Positions 1-7,810 of a stretch of DNA of 11,364 bases are shown here, piece after piece. Source of the stretch: Candidatus Sulfopaludibacter sp. SbA3. GTDB lineage: Bacteria > Acidobacteriota > Terriglobia > Bryobacterales > Bryobacteraceae. The notes below the pieces were generated by a model. It saw only the letters and a list, made by a program, of their open reading frames with translations, had not been told where the DNA came from and ran no database searches. Numbering within the stretch: position 1 is the first letter of the stretch; every line of letters starts with the position of its first letter. Location: the NCBI GenBank assembly GCA_945900935.1, contig CAMDKT010000127.1:1-11364 (forward strand). Reading direction: 5' to 3'. The position numbers and the translations under genes are program-made.

Positions 1-1706
1 CACGTCCCCGACATCGCACTAAACAGCCCCTGAATCTGCCAGCCGCCCGCCAGCCAGTTCGCCGCCCCGCCCGTCGCCCATTTCTTCCCCTTGCCAAAGG
101 GCAAAGACCACATATAACTCTGGGTAAACACGTGCGTCCGGTTGTCGCCCATATGGCCTTTGTTCAAAGCCACATTCATCGCGATCGCCAGCCCGCCGGT
201 GTCTTCCGTATAGTTCAACCCCTTGCTGAACGTATACGCGGTCGTCATGAAGAACCCGTTGCCTACCCGCCGGTCCAGCTTAAACTGCAGGCCGTTATAC
301 CAGGTCGACGTACCCACAACGCTAGTCGTATCCGTTGCTCGCCGGAACCTCACGAAGAGCGGGCGCCCGTTATTTCCCGACCCGGGAAGCTGCGACGCAT
401 TGATGTTAATGCCCGACTGATTATTGACGCCCTTGTTTCCCACATACGCCACATCCAGCGCCAGCTTCCACGGCAGTGCCCGCTGCACCGCGAAGTTCCA
501 GCTCTGCACATACGGGCTCGCCAGGTCATAGGGTGTAATGCCATACCCATTCGACAGCGGCGCGTTCTCGATAATTCCGTTCGACGGAATGGCGAATGGC
601 GAAAACGGCGGGAAGCCCGTGGTCATCGTCACTGCCGACACGACAAATGCATTCGCCGCCGGGTACCCGTTGTTCTGCAGAATCGGGAAGTTGGTCTGGT
701 CCATCCGCCGCGGGAAGAAGCTGATCCCAAACCCCGTCCGGATCACAGTCTTATCGTTGAAGCGATAAGCAATCCCCAGCCGCGGCCCCCAGTTGTTATT
801 CGACTGCGCGATGTTCATCGGCACACTTCCCAATCCGGACAATTCGAGCGTATTGTTCGCCGGATTGTAGTTCGAGAACCCGCCGGCGAAGCGCGGCTTG
901 CTCCCCCGCTCCCGCTCCAGCCGGACACCCAGATCCACCGTCAGTTTATGACTCACTTGCCACTTGTCCTGCACATAAAAGTTCCAAATCAACTCTCGCC
1001 GCGCCGGAAATACAAACGGCAAGTCGCGCCCCGTCTGATTCGGCGCGTCGAGTAGAAACGAGGCGAACCCGTTCGCGAAGTTCCGCCGCGTATCCGCCAG
1101 GTCGCCCGTCTGCCCCGGCTGATAGTCAAAGCGCCCGCGAGGATTAAAAGTCTGGGTCTGCAGCAGGTCGTTCCGCTCCCGCCGTATATCCATGCCAAAC
1201 CGCACGATGTGCTTGGAGAACGTCTTGGAGAAGTTATTCACAATGCCAAACGACGTCACGCTCCGCGCCCACGGCAGGCTCGGCGAAAAACCAACCAGCG
1301 GCGACGAGTACCCATTCACCCGGATCTCCGCCAGGCCGCTCGTCCACGAGTCCAGATTCACCCCGCGAATCCCAATCTCCTCCGACGTCTTCTTCCCCGA
1401 GTCGGACGCCAATGCGTCGTTCCTGTTCCGCACAACGCCAATCCGCGACTCCCAAACGAACGTCGGCGTCAAAACTTTCGAATAATTCACCCCCGCGCTT
1501 TGCGTCCGCGCCGGCCCGCTTCCGCCAAACCCGCCGTTCCGGAATCCGCCGTATATTCCGCCCGGTCCAAACAGCCCAGGGTCGTCCACGATCGCCTTTT
1601 GGTAGCTGTACCGCACCGCAATCCGGTCATTGCTGCCGATCACCCAATCGACCTTCGTGTCTGCCTGGTCCAGCGTCTTAATCCGCACGCTGTTCTGCTT
1701 GGTAAT
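1..1706 (-). pseudogene. TonB-dependent receptor, beta-barrel continuation after the frameshift (3' end outside window)
   Basis: I translated the minus strand from 1706 to 1 in the frame one base over from the preceding part. It is open all the way to the window edge, about 568 codons. It reads as a receptor barrel: KTLDQADTKVDWVIGSNDRI and AVRYSYQKAIVDDPGLFGPG near the start, WNFYVQDKWQVSHKLTVDLG with VRLERERGSKPRFAGGF in the middle, and SPYVQSWNFAVQRALPWKLA, YVGNKGVNNQSG and TAYTFSKGLNYTEDT towards the edge. These are standard landmarks of acidobacterial TonB-dependent receptors (VQDKW, GVRLE, the AYVGNKG block, TFSK). An in-frame TGA at 1707-1709 limits this frame upstream, and the first part's stop is at 1678-1680, so the slip lies between 1681 and 1706. 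This half has no start codon or ribosome site of its own that makes it an independent gene. Confidence 0.85.
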
Positions 1707-2856
1707 TCACTTGCCCTTCCGCCGCCGCCAGGTTCGGATCAGGCACAAAGCCCAGTATCCGCCGCGAAATCGGGCTGATCCGGCTCGCCGGAATGATGTT
1801 CCCCGCAAACGCCGTCCGCGCTCCGCCGCTTGCATTTCCAGTCAACGGGTCATAAATCGCCGATCCGCCCGCCGACATACTCCCGCTTCGGAAAGCCGCC
1901 CCCGGAAGCGTCCCGCGATTAACTTGCCCTAAGTGGTCCCGGCTCCCTTGATAATCGCCAAAGAAGAACAGTTTGTCCCGCAGTATCCGCCCGCCCAAGG
2001 TTCCGCCAAACTGGTTATAAACGGTCGGCGCCTTCGTCACCGCAAACGTGTTCCGGGCCTGTATATTCTCGTTGCGATGAAACTCAAAAAGGCTCCCGTG
2101 AAAATCATTCGTGCCGCTCTTCAGCGTCACGTTCGTCACCGCGCCGCCGGCGTTCCCAAACTCCGGATCGAAGTTTGATGTCGACACGTCCACCGTCTCA
2201 ATCGCTTCCGCGGGCGGTACCAGCGCCGTCAGGTTCCCGTTGTCGATCTTGTTCTCAATGCCCTCAATCTGGAAGTTATTAAACTGCCGCCCCTGCCCAT
2301 TCACGCGCACCGATAGCGAGTCGTGCGAGTTATAGAACTCCGAGTGCTGCCGGGACGGCCGCCCCACGCCCGGCACCAGCACCAGCAAGCCCTGGTAGTT
2401 GCGGTTATATAACATCGGCATGTTTACCAACTGCGCCGCTTCAATCTTCCCGCCCGTGTCCGCCCGGTCCGTCTGTAAAAGCGGCGTCGCCGTCGCGCTT
2501 ACATCCACGGTCTGCGTCACCGCGCCCGGTACTAATTCGAAATTTACCCGCGCCGTCGTATTCGGCTGCAATTCCACGCCCGTTCGCAGTGTCTTGCTAA
2601 ACCCCTGCTTTTCCGCTTCCACCCTGTAATCGCCCGGATCCAGGTTCACGAAAAAGTAATTTCCCGCCTCGTTGGTATCGACGGTCCGCTGAAAATTGGT
2701 CCGCGTCTCGGTGATCGTAAGCTTCACGCCCGGCACCACCGCGCCGGATTGATCCGTGATCGCTCCTAAGATCTGGCCCTTCAAAACCTGAGCCGCCGCC
2801 GGCGTCACCAACGCCAGCCCGCACAGCAACAGAACAAACAAACGCTTCTGAATCAT
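1678..2856 (-). CDS. TonB-dependent receptor (Oar/SusC-like), N-terminal part up to a frameshift
   Basis: This is the N-terminal 392 residues of a large outer-membrane TonB-dependent receptor, a family that imports or binds large substrates using TonB-transmitted energy. Residues 1-22 form a signal peptide (hydrophobic core LFVLLLCGLALV, then AAAQ). Residues about 25-105 are a carboxypeptidase-regulatory-like beta-sandwich (GAITDQSGAVVPGVKLTITE, NYFFVNLDPGDYRVEA). Residues about 115-250 are the plug (SVRVNGQGRQFNNFQIEGI, FGNAGGAVTNVTLKSGTNDF). Barrel strands then begin (FHGSLFEFHRN, DKLFFFGDYQGSRD). The ATG at 2856 is backed by a GAGGGG ribosome site five bases upstream. The frame stops at 1678-1680, but the neighbouring frame continues as receptor barrel for more than 550 codons, so the gene is interrupted rather than short; intact relatives are around 1,100 residues. 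It is either a recent pseudogene or a base-calling error. No transport partner lies beside it, so the substrate cannot be guessed. Confidence 0.9.
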   Translation of the reverse strand: MIQKRLFVLLLCGLALVTPAAAQVLKGQILGAITDQSGAVVPGVKLTITETRTNFQRTVDTNEAGNYFFVNLDPGDYRVEAEKQGFSKTLRTGVELQPNTTARVNFELVPGAVTQTVDVSATATPLLQTDRADTGGKIEAAQLVNMPMLYNRNYQGLLVLVPGVGRPSRQHSEFYNSHDSLSVRVNGQGRQFNNFQIEGIENKIDNGNLTALVPPAEAIETVDVSTSNFDPEFGNAGGAVTNVTLKSGTNDFHGSLFEFHRNENIQARNTFAVTKAPTVYNQFGGTLGGRILRDKLFFFGDYQGSRDHLGQVNRGTLPGAAFRSGSMSAGGSAIYDPLTGNASGGARTAFAGNIIPASRISPISRRILGFVPDPNLAAAEGQVNYQAEQRAD

Positions 2857-2861
2857 AGAAT

Positions 2862-2867
2862 CCCCTC
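2862..2867 (-). promoter_or_regulatory. Ribosome binding site of the TonB-dependent receptor
   Basis: The minus strand reads GAGGGG five bases before the ATG at 2856. This is a good anti-SD match and fixes the receptor start at MIQKRLFV, directly ahead of a clear signal peptide. Confidence 0.55.
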
Positions 2868-2954
2868 ACTGGAACGCCACTCTATCAAATTTCTCACCCT
2901 CGCGTCTGCTCGCTCCGCCCGAAGCGGTCGCCTTTCGAAGAAATCGCGGCTAGA

Positions 2955-3267
2955 ATGCGGCAGAGCTGGGACCAACGCGCCGCGAAAACGCCCGCGATTA
3001 CATCGTCGATTCCAACAGCGACTGGTCCGAAACGAATCCTGCGCCCTCGGCGCGGGCCGCGTCACCAAAGCCCTCGCCGGTCTCTTCGGCCAAATCGACG
3101 CCGTCGGCGTCAGCCCCGAAATGGCCACCCTCGCCAAACGCGCCTGCGCCGATACGCCCAACGATACCTGGCTTGGCGTTCCCTTCACCGATCAGGAAGC
3201 CGTCGATATGGCCGAACGCTGCGGCTTCGAAGCCCGTCACCGCGTCGGGGCCTCTCTGCTACTTTAA
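2955..3267 (+). pseudogene. Decayed class I SAM-dependent methyltransferase
   Basis: Three blocks of one methyltransferase are recognisable on the plus strand, in shifted frames. From ATG 2955: MRQSWDQRA. One frame over, from about 2990: ARDYIVDSNSDWSET, matching the family N-terminus of the form W-D-x-R-A-R-E-N-A-R-x-Y-I-V-D-S. One missing C around 2980-2981 accounts for that shift. A further change of frame near 3040 reads CALGAGRVTKALAGLFG then AVGVSPEMATLAKRA, which is motif I (normally GCGAGRVT, the SAM-binding loop) and the acidic strand after it. The same frame jumps directly to VPFTDQEAVDMAERCGFEAR and a stop at 3265-3267, which is the usual C-terminus. About 40 codons before motif I and much of the catalytic middle are missing, so the product cannot work. 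It ends three bases from the stop of the convergent DUF1552 gene. The family assignment rests on my memory of typical sequences. Confidence 0.75.
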
Positions 3268-3270
3268 ACG

Positions 3271-4635
3271 CTAACCCAGCCCCTGCGCCACGCCTGTGCT
3301 GTCGCCGAACGACTCTTCCTTCACACCCATCCGCTCCATCAGCGCCAAGTGTAAATTGCAGAACGGCGTCTTCTTCTCAAATCGCACGCGCCGGCCAGGC
3401 CGCAATGTCCCATTCCCGCGCCCCGCCAGCAACAGAGGCAGGTTCTCTTCAATGTGCCGGTTCCCGCATTTCAACGAAGAGCCAAATAGGATCATAGAGT
3501 GATCCAGCAGTGACCCCTCCCCCTCTTTCAAATTCTTCATCTTGTTTAACAAATACGCTAACTGCGTCGTGTGCCAGTTGATGATCGCCTCATACTGCGT
3601 CCGCGTCTCCGGAATATCGCGATGATGCGAAAGCCCATGGAAATTGCCCTTCACGCCCGGCAGGAATCCATAGTCATGCGACGACTGCGCATCGCCCAGC
3701 ATGAACGTCGCCACTCGCGTCGTATCCGTCCAGAACGCCAGCACCAGAATGTCCATCATCAGCCGCACATGCTCCAGATGCGACTCCGGAATCCCCGCCA
3801 CCGGCCGGTCCAGCGGGAACTTTCCTTCGTTAATCCACCGCTTCTGCGGCTTCATGGACGCTTCCAGCCGCCGCTCCACGGATCGCACCGATTCAAAATA
3901 CTCGTCCAACCGCGCCTGGTCTCCCTTGCTCCCCTTCGCCCGCAACGCCCGCGCCTGTTCCAACACCACGTCCAAGACCGACGAATCGTCCCGCTGCAAC
4001 GAATCCAGCATCTCCGGGGACTGCGGATTCACGCCGGAAACCACCGACTGGCGCTTATTCCGGAACAACCTGTCAAACGCCAATTGCGGCACAATTTCTT
4101 TCGCGACCGGCGTCTTCGGATCGGCCCAGGAAAGAAAGGAGCCCAGCGCCCGCGGAAATCCGCCGCCTGCCGTATCAATGCCCGTGCGCGGCGCGTCACA
4201 ACCGATTTCAAGTGATGGCAGCGGCGTCTGGTGCCCTATCCGTTGCGCCACCAGCTGGTCTACCGTCGTCCCGCCCGAATCCAAGTCTCCGCCCGTCGTC
4301 CGCTCCACGAACCCGCCCGAAAGCCACGCCGGCACTTTCGGCCAATGCCCGTTCCGCCCCACGGTGTTCTTGTTCCAAAGATTTTCCAACAGCATGAACT
4401 CGGAACGCAAACCTTCCAACGGCTTCAAGTGAGGAGTAATTTCATAATCCTCCCCATCCCCCGCCGGCGTCCAATGATCCGGCCACACGCCATTGGGCAT
4501 GAACAAACACGCCATCCGCAGCGGCGGCGCCGCCAAGCGGTCTACCCCGCCCGTCGCGCCCATCACGCCCGACTCCAGCCACGGTGTCGCCATCGCCACA
4601 CCCAATCCGCGCAAAAGATTCCGTCTTGTCTGCAT
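3271..4635 (-). CDS. DUF1552 family exported protein
   Basis: This is a 454-residue protein of the DUF1552 family, known mostly from Planctomycetota and Acidobacteriota and without an established biochemical function. The N-terminus TRRNLLRGLGVAMATPWLES resembles a Tat-type signal, so export across the inner membrane is likely. Family landmarks are ACLFMPNGVWPDHWTP (residues about 42-57), NGHWPKVPAWLSGG (95-108), SLEIGCD (141-147), RLDEYFESVRSVERRLE (242-258), FHGLSHHRD (332-340) and FGSSLKCGNRHIEENLPLLL (384-403). Length is normal for the family. The start at 4635 follows a GAGG six bases upstream and lies 15 bases after the stop of the cytochrome-domain gene, so the two are almost certainly co-transcribed. 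The order of its motifs parallels that of DUF1501, suggesting a related fold. Its role with the heme protein is unknown. Confidence 0.9.
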   Translation of the reverse strand: MQTRRNLLRGLGVAMATPWLESGVMGATGGVDRLAAPPLRMACLFMPNGVWPDHWTPAGDGEDYEITPHLKPLEGLRSEFMLLENLWNKNTVGRNGHWPKVPAWLSGGFVERTTGGDLDSGGTTVDQLVAQRIGHQTPLPSLEIGCDAPRTGIDTAGGGFPRALGSFLSWADPKTPVAKEIVPQLAFDRLFRNKRQSVVSGVNPQSPEMLDSLQRDDSSVLDVVLEQARALRAKGSKGDQARLDEYFESVRSVERRLEASMKPQKRWINEGKFPLDRPVAGIPESHLEHVRLMMDILVLAFWTDTTRVATFMLGDAQSSHDYGFLPGVKGNFHGLSHHRDIPETRTQYEAIINWHTTQLAYLLNKMKNLKEGEGSLLDHSMILFGSSLKCGNRHIEENLPLLLAGRGNGTLRPGRRVRFEKKTPFCNLHLALMERMGVKEESFGDSTGVAQGLG

Positions 4636-4650
4636 GTTTGCCTCGAAAAT

Positions 4651-6957
4651 TTATTTCGTACCCAACAGCCGCCTGGGAGCCTTCTTCACCGGCGCATGGC
4701 TCTCACTCACCGCCGCATCGGCCTGCGTATTTCGGAACGGTGTACTCATTACAATATCGCGAATCAGCGTCCGTGTCTGGTAGCCGTTCTTCGCCATCGA
4801 ATCCATTAGCTTCTGCACCGTGCACTGGTCGCCGTCCTGTAAACTCCGCCCGAGCGCATATCCCAGCAATTTCGACGTAATGTGCCGTGAGAACTCTTCT
4901 TTCCGGTTCATCAACACGGCTCTCAGCTCCACCGGACCATTGAACTTTTCCCCGCTCGGCAAAGCGCCCGAAGCGTCCACCGCCGAGCCATCGTCGTCGG
5001 TGTCCCGCCAACGGCCCATCCAGTCAAAGTTCTCCAAGCCCAATCCAATCGGGTCCATCAGGTTATGGCAAGCCGCGCAGGAAGTATTCTCCCGGTGCTT
5101 GGCCAGCATCGCCCGCACCGTCATCTTCTTCGCCGCGCCCTTGGCTGCTTCCAGCGGCGGCACATCGGCCGGCGGCGGCGGTACCGGCGTGCCCAGCAGC
5201 GTTTCCAGCACCCCCGCCCCGCGCAGCACCGGGCTGGCCTGTTTGTAGTGCGAAGTCATCGCCAGCACCGAAGCGAATCCCAACACCCCCGCCCGCCGGT
5301 CATCCGGCCACTGGACTAAGTGAAACCCCGGTCCTGACGGCAGCTTTACTTTCCCTTCTAACTCGTAATACTTGACTAACCTTTCCGTCAGAAACGTGTA
5401 ATTCGCCGTCAGTAAGTCCAAGACCGGTTTGTTAGCGGTCAGGATGTGGTGAAAGAATAACTCCGGTTGTTCCCGTAAGTCCGCCGCGCCCTCCGGTGTG
5501 TAGAAATGTTGTAACTCGGTCAACAAGGGAACCGCTCGCCCGCCGATCTCCTGTGTCCCCAGCCATTGGCCCATAAAGCCATTGGCGAACACGCGCGACC
5601 GCGGATCGTCAATCATCCGTTCCACTTGTGCCGCCAATATTTTCGCGTCTTGCAGCTTCCCTTCCGACGCCAACCGCAGTAACTCCTCATCCGGCATTGT
5701 CGACCAAAGGAAATAGGACAACCGCGAAGCCATCTCGTACTGCCCAATCGGCTGAATCCCCGTTTTCGGATCATTCTCTTCCACCTTGAACAGGAACCGG
5801 GGCGAAATCAAAACCGCCTTCAATGCCAATTTGACGTTCTCTTCGAACGGCTCTCCGCGCCGCGCCCCACGGTCATAAAGCGCCAGCAACCGGTCAATTT
5901 CCGCCGGCTCCACGCGCCCCCGGTATGCCCTCGGCAACAATCGCGTCAACAGCCGGCGCGCCGCCATCCTTCCATCCACCGGCGACTGCCCCACTTCAAT
6001 CCCAAACAACCGGTAATGCAGCGACCGCTTTTCCGAAGTAACTTCGGTTGGCCGTTGGTCCACCGTCAGGCTATAAAACTCAATCCGTTCGGACCCATTG
6101 ACGACGGTTATCGTATGCGGCCCGCGCCCCAGCGTGGCATTCACCGCCCGCGCCGTCGCCCCGCCCCCGGAGTCCCGTGCATAAGAAACCGAACCCGCCT
6201 GCACACCGTCAACCAGGACTTTCAACGTAAACGGCGTCAGCTTTGGACGCTCCACGGAAACCCGCAACGAATACGGCCCCTCCGCGAACACCGAAACGGA
6301 AGCGGACAACTCCGCCGCCGGATCCAAAAACCGGGAAGGTTTAAGCCCGGTTGGCGGCGGCATCACCGGCGCCATCTCATGGGAAAGGACAACGCGATTA
6401 AACGGCGGCGTAACCACAATCCGATCCAAAACCGTTGTCGCCGCTTCCATGTAGCGTTCCAGCATCATTGGCGGCACGAACAGCGTCTCGCCGTTCGTAT
6501 CAAACCCAGCCCCGCCGGCTTCATCAGCGGGAAACAGATCCGGGGCCACGACATCCAAGCCAAACAAATCGCGTATGGTGTTCTTCCATTCCCGCCGGTT
6601 GAGCCGCCGCGAAGCCACAAAACCCGCATACTCCCCGGTCGCGCAGCCAGTAGTTCGCAACCGCTCATCAATCCAGTTCGCGACCAGCATCCGGTCGGAC
6701 TCCGAGATCTTCGCCGCCCCCGGAGGCATCGTGCGATTGCGCAACTGCGTCGCCACATCCCGCCACAGGACGCGCCGCGTTTCCACATCTTTCGGCGAAT
6801 CCGACTTCAGGAAATCAATCCGATTCCGGGCGTTCGATGGGTTATGACAACTGGCACAGTTCTCCGTCAGCACTGGACGAATCTTCGAAGTGAACTCATC
6901 CGGAGCCGCCCAGACCGCGCTTGCCGCAGCGAAAAGTAAAAAGACTTTCACACTCAA
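4651..6957 (-). CDS. Secreted heme-c protein with DUF1587/DUF1595/DUF1592/DUF1588/DUF1585 domains
   Basis: This is a 768-residue multi-domain protein of the planctomycete-cytochrome type; its exact function is not known. Residues 1-18 are a signal peptide (VFLLFAAASAVWA). A c-type heme site CASCH is at 34-38, with MPPG at 77-80 as the likely distal Met region. DUF1587 follows at about 112-177 (RRLNRREWKNTIRDLFGLD), then a beta-rich segment at about 190-300 resembling a carbohydrate-binding or adhesin fold, DUF1595 at about 330-392 (FEENVKLALKAVLISPRFLF), DUF1592 at about 402-530 (YEMASRLSYFLWSTMPDEEL), DUF1588 at about 550-655 with a second CAACH at 627-631 (CHNLMDPIGLGLENFD), and DUF1585 to about 742. 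In this frame TTG at 6957 and GTG at 6951 are both possible starts, and the GTG gives a more typical signal peptide (VKVFLLF). It is the first gene of an operon with DUF1552. Confidence 0.9.
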   Translation of the reverse strand: MSVKVFLLFAAASAVWAAPDEFTSKIRPVLTENCASCHNPSNARNRIDFLKSDSPKDVETRRVLWRDVATQLRNRTMPPGAAKISESDRMLVANWIDERLRTTGCATGEYAGFVASRRLNRREWKNTIRDLFGLDVVAPDLFPADEAGGAGFDTNGETLFVPPMMLERYMEAATTVLDRIVVTPPFNRVVLSHEMAPVMPPPTGLKPSRFLDPAAELSASVSVFAEGPYSLRVSVERPKLTPFTLKVLVDGVQAGSVSYARDSGGGATARAVNATLGRGPHTITVVNGSERIEFYSLTVDQRPTEVTSEKRSLHYRLFGIEVGQSPVDGRMAARRLLTRLLPRAYRGRVEPAEIDRLLALYDRGARRGEPFEENVKLALKAVLISPRFLFKVEENDPKTGIQPIGQYEMASRLSYFLWSTMPDEELLRLASEGKLQDAKILAAQVERMIDDPRSRVFANGFMGQWLGTQEIGGRAVPLLTELQHFYTPEGAADLREQPELFFHHILTANKPVLDLLTANYTFLTERLVKYYELEGKVKLPSGPGFHLVQWPDDRRAGVLGFASVLAMTSHYKQASPVLRGAGVLETLLGTPVPPPPADVPPLEAAKGAAKKMTVRAMLAKHRENTSCAACHNLMDPIGLGLENFDWMGRWRDTDDDGSAVDASGALPSGEKFNGPVELRAVLMNRKEEFSRHITSKLLGYALGRSLQDGDQCTVQKLMDSMAKNGYQTRTLIRDIVMSTPFRNTQADAAVSESHAPVKKAPRRLLGTK

Positions 6958-7090
6958 ACTCTATAGCGGTTCTTCGCTCGACGCAAACCTTCAATAGACC
7001 GCTTTCGCCTCCATCGGCTGTGGCGCGCGCCGCCCGTCAACCCGGAAGGCCTGCCGAATTTAGCTACACTGAAAGCGTATCGGAATACCC
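6958..7090. promoter_or_regulatory. Divergent intergenic region between the heme protein and the AbrB-Doc module
   Basis: This stretch separates two divergent starts and should carry both promoters. For the plus-strand antitoxin, TACACT at 7065-7070 (within TAGCTACACT) is a plausible -10 about 20 bases before the ATG, but no convincing -35 was seen. No strong operator repeat was found. Confidence 0.25.
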
Positions 7091-7318
7091 ATGGTTGAAC
7101 TCAAAGTCCAAAAAATCGGCGACTCTCTCGGACTCATACTCCCTTCCGAAGTTCTCTCGCACTTGAATTGTCGCGAGGGTGAATCCGTCATGCTGGTCGA
7201 AGGTCCCGCCGGTAGAATCACTATCACGCACGCCGAATCGAATCACGAGCAAATAATGGCAAAGGCGGCGGATTTGATGCGACGCTACGACGGCACTTTG
7301 CGCGACCTGGCAAAGTGA
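7091..7318 (+). CDS. AbrB/MazE-type antitoxin of a Doc-family module
   Basis: This is a 75-residue antitoxin. The first ~45 residues, VELKVQKIGDSLGLILPSEV through REGESVMLVEGPAGRI, are an AbrB/MazE/SpoVT swapped-hairpin DNA-binding domain (family pattern K-x-G-x-S-x-G-x-x-x-P). The tail IMAKAADLMRRYDGTLRDLA is predicted to be helical and matches the tail seen in AbrB-like antitoxins paired with Doc; it probably wraps the toxin. The gene starts at the ATG at 7091 with only a weak purine stretch (CGGAAT) upstream. It overlaps the next gene by four bases (GTGA), so translation is likely coupled. Expected roles are neutralising the toxin and repressing the operon. Both genes run opposite to their neighbours. 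Confidence 0.85.
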   Translation: MVELKVQKIGDSLGLILPSEVLSHLNCREGESVMLVEGPAGRITITHAESNHEQIMAKAADLMRRYDGTLRDLAK

Positions 7319-7713
7319 TTGATCCAATTTGGATAGACGAGAAGGCGGTTCTCGAGATTCATGTTCGGTTGCTCGGTCTATATGGCGGGGCCTCCGGCGT
7401 ACGTGACGTGAACCTCTTGAAGTCCGCTTTAGCTCGACCGCTCCAGCACCTTGCGTATGCGGCCAGTCCAGACATTATTGACCTTGCTGCTACGCTCACT
7501 GTCGGGATCGTCAGGAATCATCCGTTTGTCGACGGGAATAAACGGACTGGCTTCTTAGCTGGCATGATTTTCCTGGAACTTAACGGATATGATTTCATCG
7601 CGACAAGGGAAGTATCGACCCAAACCGTGCTCGCCCTCGCCTCCGGTGAGATCGACGAATCCGCCTACGCCGAATTCCTCCGCCAATCTACGACGCCTTC
7701 GAGGCAAACGTAG
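7315..7713 (+). CDS. doc: Doc-family (Fic-fold) toxin, death-on-curing type
   Basis: This is a 132-residue Doc-like toxin, close to the 126 residues of phage P1 Doc. Doc proteins are Fic-fold enzymes that phosphorylate and inactivate elongation factor EF-Tu, which stops translation. The Fic motif is intact: HPFVDGNKRTG at residues 69-79, with catalytic His69 and Arg77. It has the NKR form typical of Doc kinases rather than the GNGR of AMP-transferring Fic proteins. The N-terminal signature GGASGVRDVNLLKSALARP (residues 24-42) is also typical. The start is GTG at 7315, overlapping the antitoxin stop, and no other close start fits. It looks intact and active. The partner is AbrB-like rather than Phd, a known variant pairing. 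Confidence 0.9.
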   Translation: MIDPIWIDEKAVLEIHVRLLGLYGGASGVRDVNLLKSALARPLQHLAYAASPDIIDLAATLTVGIVRNHPFVDGNKRTGFLAGMIFLELNGYDFIATREVSTQTVLALASGEIDESAYAEFLRQSTTPSRQT

Positions 7714-7752
7714 TAACCGGAAGCGTGAGTGTACGAGCGCCTGGCCGGGTTA

Positions 7753-7787
7753 CGGTTGACGGTCCTGCCAGGCACATCGGTCAACCG
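7753..7787. other. Possible hairpin downstream of doc
   Basis: CGGTTGAC at 7753-7760 is the exact reverse complement of GTCAACCG at 7780-7787, with a 19-base loop that itself holds CCTGCCAGG. It lies 40 bases after the doc stop and could act as a transcription end or RNA structure. There is no T-run, so it is not a classical intrinsic terminator. The right arm lies inside the duplicated DUF1501 segment, so the pairing may be fortuitous. Confidence 0.25.
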
Positions 7788-7810
7788 GAAATCGCGCCCC
7801 TGGAACGGGA
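7772..7810. repeat. 39-bp exact direct repeat, left copy
   Basis: This stretch is identical to 8744-8782. It is the 3'-terminal part of the DUF1501 coding sequence and marks the left border of the duplication: upstream bases (ending GCCAG here, CCCAT there) differ. Confidence 0.9.

Noticed and set aside
132..1055. 307-residue plus-strand open frame opposite the TonB-dependent receptor
   Set aside because: It is Arg/Pro/His-rich antisense of a clearly coding barrel region and has no recognisable domain; such frames are common opposite high-GC genes.
2853..3497. Frames of 111 residues (minus) and 180 residues (plus) in and around the 2857-3270 gap
   Set aside because: They run across the methyltransferase remnant in wrong frames; the plus one also continues antisense into DUF1552.
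3571..4809. Plus-strand frames of 214 and 192 residues opposite DUF1552 and the end of the heme-c gene
   Set aside because: Antisense shadows of conserved coding sequence without domain signals.
6016..6939. 307-residue plus-strand open frame opposite the heme-c protein
   Set aside because: Same kind of antisense shadow, with Arg/Pro/His-rich low-complexity composition; the minus strand shows named domains throughout.
7022..7031. GGCGCGCGCC palindrome upstream of the antitoxin as an operator
   Set aside because: A ten-base all-GC palindrome is expected by chance in DNA this GC-rich, and it lies over 30 bases upstream of the likely -10.
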